Below, piece by piece: positions 13,890 to 19,184 of a stretch of 19,184 bases of DNA. Each line of letters opens with the position of its first letter. Positions within the stretch are counted from its first letter, which is position 1. Location: the NCBI GenBank assembly GCA_964434585.1, contig CAYSVN010000018.1:1-19184 (forward strand), read 5' to 3'. This stretch comes from CAYSVN01 sp964434585. Lineage in GTDB: Bacteria > Patescibacteriota > Gracilibacteria > Peribacterales > Peribacteraceae. Below the pieces are notes generated by a model that saw only the letters and a list, made by a program, of their open reading frames with translations, was not told the origin of the DNA and did not search any database. The position numbers were made by a program, and so were the translations under genes.

Positions 13890-13961
13890 AGTCAGGGGCT
13901 TCTTCTTCCCTTGGCCACTACGTCCGCTAGCAATCAAAAGGAATTGATTGCTAGTTTTTTT
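13890..13961 (+). ncRNA. Putative small RNA 2 (about 72 nt)
   Basis: A second promoter-terminator unit on the + strand directly after small RNA 1. The body (13890-13926) carries a pyrimidine stretch GCTTCTTCTTCCC that may be a loop closed by AGGG/CCCT, then the 11-bp terminator stem. No ORF of note. Nothing on the + strand upstream could need this terminator except such a transcript, because small RNA 1 is already terminated at 13840. The family is unknown. The unpaired C/U-rich segment could pair with G-rich targets, but that is speculation. Confidence 0.55.
13927..13961 (+). terminator. Strong intrinsic terminator of small RNA 2
   Basis: An 11-bp perfect stem CTAGCAATCAA (13927-13937) / TTGATTGCTAG (13944-13954), loop AAGGAA, then seven T's (13955-13961). 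The T-tract is only on the + strand, so it does not serve the minus-strand 141-aa gene that ends beside it. Confidence 0.9.
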
Positions 13962-13966
13962 AATAA

Positions 13967-14392
13967 TTAAGTATTTAAAACATCAGGAAGCAATGTTTGC
14001 ACAGCGCTGTAAACAGCTTCAACTGATAATTCTACATTATAAGCTTTAGGATTATCTTCTCTGTAATGTGTAATGCATTTAGCAATAATAGATCTTCTTT
14101 CAATGGCGTCCACTGCTAGCATTTTTAACATATCGGCATAGTCGCATTCTGCAATACAGTTTTGTAAAGAATATAATCGCTGTTGATTAAATGCTGAAAA
14201 TAATACATTTTTAGCGACAAGAATAGTTGTGCAGCGCTCTCGGTAGTATTTACCTATAGAGTTTGGATTATCTAATGTATTATCGAGATATTGGTGTTCA
14301 TGGGCGCCAATTTGTTCTATAGCAGTTTCAAACACGTTTGCAGTTTTATAAAAATATGTCGCAAATTTTAGCAACACTATTATAAAGAGCAA
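13967..14392 (-). CDS. Hypothetical protein downstream of murC
   Basis: A protein of up to 141 aa that I do not recognise. The longest frame starts at TTG 14390-14392, two bases past the murC stop, and begins with a hydrophobic stretch (MLFIIVLLKFATYFYKTA). Later GTG codons at residues 6 or 20 are alternatives that would remove part or all of it; there is no early ATG. The rest is helical and polar, with three Cys (C54, C78, C83) and a Leu/Ala-rich middle. The tight spacing after murC suggests the same mRNA. The weak start codon and lack of a known domain keep confidence moderate. Confidence 0.55.
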   Translation of the reverse strand: MLFIIVLLKFATYFYKTANVFETAIEQIGAHEHQYLDNTLDNPNSIGKYYRERCTTILVAKNVLFSAFNQQRLYSLQNCIAECDYADMLKMLAVDAIERRSIIAKCITHYREDNPKAYNVELSVEAVYSAVQTLLPDVLNT

Positions 14393-14394
14393 GT

Positions 14395-15675
14395 CTAATT
14401 TACCATTTTTTCTGCCAGTGTCGTGACATCACCTGCACCCATGCAAACTAGTAAATCACCTGGTTGTAACACTTCTTCTTTTAAAAGTATTTCAGTGGCT
14501 TCTAGTGTTTTTGTCCAGCGGCACTCAACATCACTACCAGTAGCAATATCTGCTACCAATTTTCCCACATCTACTTCATCGCGCTCTACCGCATGGCGAG
14601 CATCATAAACATATGGCAATAACACTAAGTCGCAAACCTTAAATGATGTCAAAAAGTCATCATAAAGTTCGAGTGTACGATTGTGCATATGTGGCTGAAA
14701 CACGCAGACAAGTCGCCTATCGCAGTACCTATTTTTAAGCGCTTCTAGTGTTAATGTAATTTCTAAAGGATGGTGTCCATAGTCATCAATCACAATAATA
14801 TCATCACCATAAGCCCCCTTCTTTTCCATACGGCGCCACGTTCCCTTGTGCTCACGTAGTGCCTTAGCTGCAATATCGTGGTCAATACCTATTTGGTGAG
14901 CCAGCTCTAGAGCTGTTTGAGCATTTTGCTGCATGTGAATCCCTGGTACATGCATGTCTTCTAGTAGCGGCTGTGTGTCAGCATTAATCAACTGGTGCCC
15001 CGCAGTACTAATAACATATTGGCATTCTTCATCGCCACCATGGCTAATTACCATGCCATCGCTTGGTACTAATTTTAGGAATTCTATAAAGCCATCATGG
15101 AAACTTTGCGGCGTAGGGTAGGCATCTACATGGTCCCAGTCACAGTTTAAAATAATAGCAATATCCGGATTAAGGTTCAAAAAAGAGCCTTTATATTCAC
15201 AGGCTTCTACCACACACCATTCACTTTTGCCTTGCCTCCAGTTGCGCCCATCTAAACTGCCAAGCTTTGTGCCAACTACCACTGTTGGATCGTACCCAGC
15301 TGCCATTAATACATCTGCAATCATTGCCGTAGTAGATGACTTACCATGGGTTCCACTAACGGTAATAAGTTTATAGTCTTTGGTAAACTCCCCTAGTGCC
15401 TGGAAATACGTTAATTGCCTAACGCCAAGTTCACGTGCTTTTACACGTTCTGGATGGTCCTCTGGAATCGCAGCACTATGCACAAATAAATCAATATCAT
15501 CTGGCACTTCAGTGCCATCTTGGTTTAAGGTGATCTCAATCCCTTGGCTACGCAAATCATCTAGTAGTGCGCTATCGCTTCTGTCACTCCCCTTCACGGT
15601 GTGTCCTTTATGTTTCATAAGCGCTGCGTACGCACTTAGGCCAATGCCGCCGATGGCAGAGCAGTAGATATTCAT
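14395..15675 (-). CDS. murC: UDP-N-acetylmuramate--L-alanine ligase
   Basis: Cytoplasmic Mur ligase adding L-Ala to UDP-MurNAc, the first step of the peptidoglycan stem peptide. The N-terminal Rossmann-like domain has GGIGLSA (9-15). The central ATPase domain has the P-loop GTHGKSSTT (108-116) and the EACEYKGSFL segment, which corresponds to the EADES-type motif of MurC. ILNCDWDHVDAY follows, then the C-terminal domain with the HHP segment (DDYGHHPLEI) and the FQPHMHNRT motif. At 426 aa it is shorter than E. coli MurC (about 490). The related Mpl ligase is less likely because of size and context. Start ATG 15673-15675, no Shine-Dalgarno. Together with uppP it shows that a cell wall is made. 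Confidence 0.92.
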   Translation of the reverse strand: MNIYCSAIGGIGLSAYAALMKHKGHTVKGSDRSDSALLDDLRSQGIEITLNQDGTEVPDDIDLFVHSAAIPEDHPERVKARELGVRQLTYFQALGEFTKDYKLITVSGTHGKSSTTAMIADVLMAAGYDPTVVVGTKLGSLDGRNWRQGKSEWCVVEACEYKGSFLNLNPDIAIILNCDWDHVDAYPTPQSFHDGFIEFLKLVPSDGMVISHGGDEECQYVISTAGHQLINADTQPLLEDMHVPGIHMQQNAQTALELAHQIGIDHDIAAKALREHKGTWRRMEKKGAYGDDIIVIDDYGHHPLEITLTLEALKNRYCDRRLVCVFQPHMHNRTLELYDDFLTSFKVCDLVLLPYVYDARHAVERDEVDVGKLVADIATGSDVECRWTKTLEATEILLKEEVLQPGDLLVCMGAGDVTTLAEKMVN

Positions 15676-15783
15676 AAAATAGGTAGGATAATCTTGGGCT
15701 CGGCGTAGCTTCCGAGGTTAATATTTTATCATACAAGAAGTGATCTCAATACTCCAGCCAAGCGAAGCCGGCCCAATCAGCTA

Positions 15784-15811
15784 TTGCATTATATTGTAAA
15801 AATAGTATAAT
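15784..15811 (+). promoter_or_regulatory. Promoter of second NUDIX gene
   Basis: TTGCAT (15784-15789), a 16-base spacer, then a perfect TATAAT (15806-15811). The predicted start near 15818 falls within the palindrome at 15816-15840. It is the best -10 match in the window. Confidence 0.7.
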
Positions 15812-15815
15812 AATC

Positions 15816-15840
15816 TTCTATTCAAATGGTTTGAATAGAA
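15816..15840 (+). promoter_or_regulatory. Perfect 11-bp palindrome overlapping the start of transcription
   Basis: TTCTATTCAAA (15816-15826), spacer TGG, TTTGAATAGAA (15830-15840). It begins five bases after TATAAT. It could be an operator for a dimeric repressor or a 5'-end hairpin that stabilises the mRNA. No regulator gene is adjacent. Confidence 0.65.
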
Positions 15841-15856
15841 TTCGATGTTTAACATA

Positions 15857-15862
15857 AAGGAG
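15857..15862 (+). promoter_or_regulatory. Shine-Dalgarno AAGGAG that decides the start
   Basis: AAGGAG lies six bases before GTG 15869. It is the only clear Shine-Dalgarno I found in the window, and it sits inside the frame opened by the upstream ATG (15845), so GTG is the more likely start. Confidence 0.65.
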
Positions 15863-15868
15863 ACTGAG

Positions 15869-16582
15869 GTGAAATTACCACTTCATGATGGCGATCCTAA
15901 TCGGAAAGCCATGACGTATGGAGCATTTGCACTGATCTTTCAGTATTTTGAAGGTCAGATGAAGTTGCTTATCAAGCGTCGATCGCTTGATGCGCCTTCC
16001 TACAAAGGCGCTTGGGATCTTCCTGGCGGAAGTCTTGAACAAGGTGAATCAGCAATTGAATGCTTGATACGTGAGGTCAAGGAGGAAACCTCGTTGATCA
16101 TTACAGAAGCAGTGCAACTGGCAGACCCTCTGCCGTTCTACATTGCTGGACAACAGCGACTAGATCTAGCTCAGCCATTTTTATACCAAGCTAAAGGTGA
16201 AGCTCAGCTGTCTGACGAAGCAATTGAGTACAAATGGATTGATTTGGAAACGGCGTTAGATTGGATTAAAAACCCAGTCTACGAAGGCAACGTTGAAGAG
16301 TTTGACCCAAATACCACGGTAACAAAGCACGGCTTTGTCAACCGTGGCCAAAAAGTTGGAAGAACGCCTCGCATGGTACTGGATGGACTTGTTGTCCAAA
16401 CCCAGAAACCGAGTGCGCAAATTAACTACGCTCATTTGCCAAGCAATTGCGGTTTTACATCAGGTGGTAATGGCTCCGTTATAATCTCGCGTGATATTAG
16501 ACACATGGTTTTCACTGAAAGAGAATGGCAGCGACTTGATCCGTTTTCAGAATCAGGCTTCGTCGAAGACTTTCCTTACTAG
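15869..16582 (+). CDS. NUDIX hydrolase with C-terminal extension, likely acquired
   Basis: NUDIX-fold hydrolase of 237 aa from GTG 15869 (245 aa from the ATG at 15845; numbering here uses the ATG). The Nudix box is G62-x5-E68-x7-R76-E77-V-K-E80-E81-T-S83-L, complete except Ser for the late Gly. The domain covers about 24-150, preceded by an RRSLDAPSYKGAWDLPGG segment. The last 90 residues or so (VTKHGFVNRGQ...VEDFPY) match no domain I know; they do not look like the winged helix of NrtR. It is a self-contained unit with a TATAAT promoter, a palindrome, a Shine-Dalgarno and a terminator. GC is visibly higher than in neighbours (31 of 60 bases at 15961-16020 against 14 of 60 at 17761-17820, chosen examples). 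I infer recent transfer. The substrate is unknown. Confidence 0.85.
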   Translation: MKLPLHDGDPNRKAMTYGAFALIFQYFEGQMKLLIKRRSLDAPSYKGAWDLPGGSLEQGESAIECLIREVKEETSLIITEAVQLADPLPFYIAGQQRLDLAQPFLYQAKGEAQLSDEAIEYKWIDLETALDWIKNPVYEGNVEEFDPNTTVTKHGFVNRGQKVGRTPRMVLDGLVVQTQKPSAQINYAHLPSNCGFTSGGNGSVIISRDIRHMVFTEREWQRLDPFSESGFVEDFPY

Positions 16583-16604
16583 AAAGTCAACATCGAAAAA
16601 CCAT

Positions 16605-16634
16605 CGGCCTCCCACTTGCGGAGGCTGTTTTTTT
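16605..16634 (+). terminator. Intrinsic terminator of second NUDIX gene
   Basis: CGGCCTCC (16605-16612) pairs with GGAGGCTG (16620-16627, one G-U), loop CACTTGC, then seven T's (16628-16634). Confidence 0.88.
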
Positions 16635-16646
16635 ATAGGTAAACGC

Positions 16647-16675
16647 TTGTACACCCATCAGTAATCTGCTAACAT
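16647..16675 (+). promoter_or_regulatory. Promoter of ruvA
   Basis: TTGTAC (16647-16652), an exact 17-base spacer, then TAACAT (16670-16675). Six bases follow before the ATG at 16682, so transcription should start at the start codon. Confidence 0.6.
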
Positions 16676-16681
16676 AAATGT

Positions 16682-17260
16682 ATGATTGCTCGTTTAACCG
16701 GAACCATAAGCTACTGCGCAAACCTTAATATTATTATTGATGTTAATGGCGTTGGTTACATGGTTTATTGTCCAGCAAGTGTAAAAGAAGGTTTACCAAG
16801 CGGCGCAAAAGCAACATTACATACCTGTACATATATTAAAGAGGACCGCTTCGATTTATTTGGTTTTATAGAGCAGTCACAACAGTTGTTGTTTCAACGA
16901 CTACTAAAAGTAAATGGTATTGGGCCAAAAATGGCACTTGAAGTATGCGACGTCTCCCCTGCTCTACTGCAAGAAGCTGCTATTAGTAGCGACGCTAGTA
17001 TTTTACAGTCTATAAAAGGAGTTGGTGCAAAAATGGCTGAAAAGCTTTTGATAGAAGTAAAAGCCATGGTAAATGAGCCAGGCTTTATTGCTATGCAGCA
17101 ATCTAATGGTGAACCTAGTGCAAATCCTCACCGCCAAGACGTTATTGATGCCTTAACCGCCCTTGGATACGACGTGCCAAGCATTCTTAGTGCGCTTACA
17201 GAAACAAAGCAGCAATCCAGCCCAGAAGAAACAGTACGAGAGGTGTTGAAAGTTCTCTAA
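16682..17260 (+). CDS. ruvA: Holliday junction DNA-binding protein RuvA
   Basis: DNA-binding subunit of the RuvAB branch-migration complex; tetramers hold the four-way junction while the RuvB motor pulls DNA. Domain I (OB fold) covers about 1-62 (MIARLTGTI...VNGVGYMVYCP...REDRFDLFGF-like end). Domain II has two helix-hairpin-helix motifs, LKVNGIGPKMAL (75-86) and IKGVGAKMAEKL (111-122). A Gln/Asn-rich linker (about 135-150) leads to domain III, the RuvB-contacting three-helix bundle (151-192, RQDVIDALTALGY...EETVREVLKVL). Length 192 aa is close to normal. ruvB and ruvC are not in the window. The promoter places the -10 box six bases before the ATG and no Shine-Dalgarno is seen. Confidence 0.95.
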   Translation: MIARLTGTISYCANLNIIIDVNGVGYMVYCPASVKEGLPSGAKATLHTCTYIKEDRFDLFGFIEQSQQLLFQRLLKVNGIGPKMALEVCDVSPALLQEAAISSDASILQSIKGVGAKMAEKLLIEVKAMVNEPGFIAMQQSNGEPSANPHRQDVIDALTALGYDVPSILSALTETKQQSSPEETVREVLKVL

Positions 17261-17285
17261 AGGCTGCAGGCGTTACAAAGGTTTT

Positions 17286-17348
17286 AGAAGTGTAAAAGGT
17301 TACTCAGTTTTTTTAATGCATATTAATCTGAGGCCTTTTTATACTTCT
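17286..17348. terminator. Long imperfect hairpin after ruvA
   Basis: Arms 17286-17307 and 17328-17348 pair imperfectly (AGAAGTGTAAAAGG with its near-complement CCTTTTTATACTTCT, and CTCAG with CTGAG), enclosing a 20-base AT-rich loop. It could end ruvA transcription in either direction, or be a small hairpin repeat. The T-run is inside the loop, not after the stem, which is unusual. Confidence 0.45.
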
Positions 17349-17410
17349 GCCACATCTTTAACATCTGCAACGCTTATGACAATCTACTATCCTCAAACTA
17401 AAAAATAACG

Positions 17411-17416
17411 TATACT
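17411..17416 (+). promoter_or_regulatory. -10 box before pgi
   Basis: TATACT, then six bases, then the pgi ATG at 17423. This predicts a leaderless transcript. No clear -35. Confidence 0.5.
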
Positions 17417-17422
17417 GCATAC

Positions 17423-18688
17423 ATGCTTACAATCGATACTTCATCAGCACTTGCCAGTACCATTGGCAGCCATGGAGTTACCACTCGAGATATACAAGAC
17501 ATGCAAACACCAATGAAACGGTATATTGCAGACTTTTATAAAGAGCGTGAACGTGGTGAGCATGCATGGGCGCAGAACCCATATGACGATGTGATGCGTG
17601 AAGGAATTGATATTGTAGTAAGCCAGCTTCCAAAAGCAATTGATACGGTTGTTTGGATTGGAATTGGTGGCTCAAGCCTTGGTCCACAAGTAATAGCTGA
17701 AGTTTTTGCAGAACATGCCAGTAGAAAATTTATACTACTTGATAGCATCGACCCACAACAATTAGAAGTGTCATTAAAAGATATTAATTGGAAAAAAACC
17801 GTTATTGTTGTTGTAAGTAAGTCTGGTGGAACACTCGAGCCAATGTCTCTTTTTACTTATTGTTACAGCCAAATGAAGGCAGTACTTAAGGCGCAAACAA
17901 ATCAACATATTATTGCACTAACAGACCCAGAAACAGGTACGCTTGGTAAGTTTGCTCGTAAGCAGTCTATAAGAGTATTACCTATTCCTAGTGCAGTTGG
18001 TGGACGCTTTAGTGTGTTTACCCCAGTTGGACAGCTAGCACTGGCACTGCTAACTGGTAGCACCGAAGAATTTTGTAAAGGCGCGCGCGATATTGATGCC
18101 TTATGTAATAATGGAGAGCTAAGTGAAAACCCAGCTGCAGATTTAGCAGTAGTGCAGTATTTGCTGGATATTAAATTTGATGTATCGGTAAGAGTAACCA
18201 TGCCTTACATTTATCGCTTACGCAGTTTAGCCCGCTGGGATCAGCAACTAATTGCAGAAAGCCTTGGTAAAACTGAGCATAGGAACCCTATTCCAACTGC
18301 AGCTCTTGGTACGCAAGATCAGCATTCATTATTGCAACAATGGATGGACGGACCACGTAAGCAATGGCATGTATTTATAAAATCAAGCGAGCAGCATAAT
18401 TTAACAGTGCCAAAAAGCGACATTCCAGAATTAGATTATTTAGAAGGTAAGTCATTTAGCACACTACTAAAAGCTTGTTACGTCGGCACAAGCCAGGCAT
18501 TAACGCAAGATAATCACGCTAGTGCAACTATTACCATTCCAAAATTAGACGCTTACCACCTGGGGCAATTATTTTACATTGCTATGGTAGAGGTAGTATT
18601 ACTTGGTAAGTTGTATCGCATTAACCCTTATGGTCAGCCAGGAGTAGAACTTGGTAAAACTATTACCAAAGAGTTATTGAGAAACTGA
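17423..18688 (+). CDS. pgi: Glucose-6-phosphate isomerase
   Basis: Cytoplasmic enzyme interconverting glucose-6-phosphate and fructose-6-phosphate. Two SIS-type sugar-isomerase domains are present. Motifs: VWIGIGGSSLGP (77-88), SKSGGT (132-137, phosphate binding), GGRFSVFTPVG (193-203), catalytic base E279 in ESLGK (279-283), H301 in GTQDQHS (296-302) and C-terminal K412 in NPYGQPGVELGK (401-412), the second PGI signature. At 421 aa it is nearer the shorter Bacillus-type enzymes (about 450) than E. coli Pgi (about 550), as expected for a compact genome. The start ATG 17423 follows TATACT by six bases, with no Shine-Dalgarno. It is a single-gene unit, ending just before a hairpin repeat. Confidence 0.95.
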   Translation: MLTIDTSSALASTIGSHGVTTRDIQDMQTPMKRYIADFYKERERGEHAWAQNPYDDVMREGIDIVVSQLPKAIDTVVWIGIGGSSLGPQVIAEVFAEHASRKFILLDSIDPQQLEVSLKDINWKKTVIVVVSKSGGTLEPMSLFTYCYSQMKAVLKAQTNQHIIALTDPETGTLGKFARKQSIRVLPIPSAVGGRFSVFTPVGQLALALLTGSTEEFCKGARDIDALCNNGELSENPAADLAVVQYLLDIKFDVSVRVTMPYIYRLRSLARWDQQLIAESLGKTEHRNPIPTAALGTQDQHSLLQQWMDGPRKQWHVFIKSSEQHNLTVPKSDIPELDYLEGKSFSTLLKACYVGTSQALTQDNHASATITIPKLDAYHLGQLFYIAMVEVVLLGKLYRINPYGQPGVELGKTITKELLRN

Positions 18689-18690
18689 TT

Positions 18691-18738
18691 GTTCATTTTT
18701 GCCGACCTGCCTGCCGGTAGGCTGGTGCAAAAACGAAC
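18691..18738. repeat. 48-base hairpin with CCTGCC/GGTAGG core
   Basis: GTTCATTTTTGC (18691-18702) pairs with GCAAAAACGAAC (18727-18738; 11 of 12). After a short bulge the inner ACC/GGT and GCCTG/TAGGC pairs close a CCGG loop. It starts two bases after the pgi stop. The + strand has no T-tract after the stem, so it is not a standard pgi terminator. Confidence 0.7.
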
Positions 18739-18748
18739 CAAAAAAATC

Positions 18749-18901
18749 ATACGAAACAGAGCTCACTTCGTTTATAAACAGCTATTCATGATTTCCTTAC
18801 ATCGATGTGAGGTATTTATTGCAGGTCTGACTTGTCTAACAGCCAACTAGCAGAAATCAATCATAGGCTCATAATACTCGTTCAAACATGCTGTTTCGTA
18901 T
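18749..18901. repeat. 153-bp inverted-repeat element
   Basis: Terminal arms ATACGAAACAG (18749-18759) and CTGTTTCGTAT (18891-18901) are a perfect 11-bp inverted repeat. Inside, TGATTTC (near 18788-18795) can pair with GAAATCA (near 18853-18859), with AGC...TAT opposite ATA...GCT extending it. A near-palindrome at 18795-18812 centres on ACATCGATGT. No ORF. It is similar in kind to the element at 5642-5833 and may be a MITE or a structured RNA. Confidence 0.6.
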
Positions 18902-18938
18902 ACAGTACATAATTCTCGCACTGTGAATTTTGAGTTGT

Positions 18939-19004
18939 GTGGTTTCCAAAGGAGTGAGCGGCCATCCGCCGAAGAAGGATAGCGAACGACTTGGAATAAA
19001 CCAC
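18939..19004. repeat. Imperfect inverted repeat with GCCGAAG core
   Basis: GTGGTTTCCAA (18939-18949) faces TTGGAATAAACCAC (18991-19004), pairing except for a three-base bulge. Within it, ATCC/GGAT closes a loop containing GCCGAAGAA. It shares the GCCGAAG word with the repeats at 12319-12416. Confidence 0.5.
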
Positions 19005-19027
19005 CTGCGAAAAATTGTCATGTGCGA

Positions 19028-19083
19028 AACTTTTTTGTTACTTTTTTAGTTATAAAAAAGTAGGAAGAAAAACAAAAAGTTTA
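19028..19083 (-). terminator. Nested hairpin at the 3' end of the partial membrane gene
   Basis: The inner perfect stem TACTTTTTT (19039-19047) / AAAAAAGTA (19054-19062) has a six-base loop. The outer arms AAACTTTTTTGTT (from 19028) and AACAAAAAGTTT (to 19083) pair but for one base. The minus-strand stop codon lies in the outer arm. The A/T symmetry suits termination in either direction. Confidence 0.6.
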
Positions 19084-19184
19084 CACACTAGCCCCTGGAG
19101 ATAAAATCCAAAGCAATGGCGCAAACAGTACTCCTGACATTCCTGTCATAACACTGATACCCCAAAAGAAACAAAAAATTCCGA
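19081..19184 (-). CDS. C-terminal fragment of a membrane protein (cut by window edge)
   Basis: The last 33 codons of a minus-strand gene, entering at the window edge and ending in TAA at 19081-19083. The translation runs GIFCFFWGISVMTGMSG then VLFAPLLWILSPGASV, a hydrophobic helix pair with Gly and Trp typical of a polytopic membrane protein C-terminus. The other two minus frames hit stops or give unlikely compositions. Too short for family assignment. Confidence 0.55.
   Translation of the reverse strand, partial: GIFCFFWGISVMTGMSGVLFAPLLWILSPGASV

Noticed and set aside
15845..16582. NrtR-type transcription regulator (NUDIX plus winged helix) acting on the palindrome at 15816-15840
   Set aside because: The C-terminal 90 residues or so do not show a winged-helix pattern, and the Nudix box retains all catalytic acids. 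Autoregulation is therefore not supported, though a structure prediction could revisit it.
1..19184. CRISPR array
   Set aside because: I saw no regularly spaced direct repeats; the only perfect tandem repeat is the 12-base pair at 4-27.

Overview
The window reads as ordinary chromosomal DNA of a small-genome bacterium with moderately low GC. Genes are closely packed, and the standard genetic code applies: TGA is a real stop in the GTGA overlap at 3868-3871, the ATGA overlap at 4849-4852 and the pgi end. Several traits point to the Candidate Phyla Radiation (Patescibacteria, perhaps a Parcubacteria-like lineage): many single-gene transcription units with no Shine-Dalgarno sequence, a lone Xer recombinase, a stand-alone GIY-YIG protein, abundant nucleotide-hydrolysing enzymes, and GC-rich intergenic hairpins built from words such as CGCCGAAGC. 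The placement comes from family knowledge and the look of the sequence; no marker gene proves it.

Layout. 52-1651 (-): galU and a VIT/CCC1-type metal transporter. 1652-2015: a hairpin plus a possible gene remnant. 2016-2876 (+): an orphan TIM-barrel protein. 2894-4200 (-): a CNNM/HlyC-like membrane protein coupled to a small unknown gene. 4333-4408 (-): tRNA-Thr(TGT). 4499-5643 (+): a MazG-like gene coupled to uppP, followed by a 192-bp inverted-repeat element and a small unknown gene. 6210-7403 (-): a DsbA-like lipoprotein and dcd. 7488-8485 (+): NUDIX and RdgB/HAM1. 8475-9104 (-): a double MazG-like protein. 9188-10024 (+): an SGNH hydrolase. 10062-11795 (-): an ABC exporter half-molecule. 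12039-12290 (+): GIY-YIG. 12505-13506 (-): a Xer recombinase. 13507-13966: a gene-free stretch with what look like two complete small-RNA transcription units on the + strand. 13967-15675 (-): murC and an unknown gene. 15869-16582 (+): a second NUDIX gene with its own promoter, palindrome, Shine-Dalgarno and terminator. 16682-18688 (+): ruvA and pgi. 18689-19080: structured repeats. 19081-19184 (-): the C-terminal end of a membrane protein.

How the genes fit together. Three themes appear. (1) Envelope: UppP recycles the undecaprenyl carrier, MurC makes the peptidoglycan precursor, GalU makes UDP-glucose, and the DsbA-like lipoprotein and ABC exporter act at the membrane. (2) Nucleotide pool: two MazG-like proteins (one with a doubled domain), a dCTP deaminase resembling the bifunctional dCTP deaminase/dUTPase type, an ITP/XTP pyrophosphatase and two NUDIX proteins give six such genes within about 12 kb. 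(3) DNA maintenance: RuvA, Xer and GIY-YIG. Pgi links to sugar metabolism.

The strongest unexplained signals are the tandem small-RNA locus (13689-13961), the repeated -10-box-then-start-codon layout that suggests leaderless mRNAs, a NUDIX gene cut short by an in-frame TGA, and several long intergenic inverted-repeat elements. I did not find a clear new multi-gene defence or biosynthetic system.
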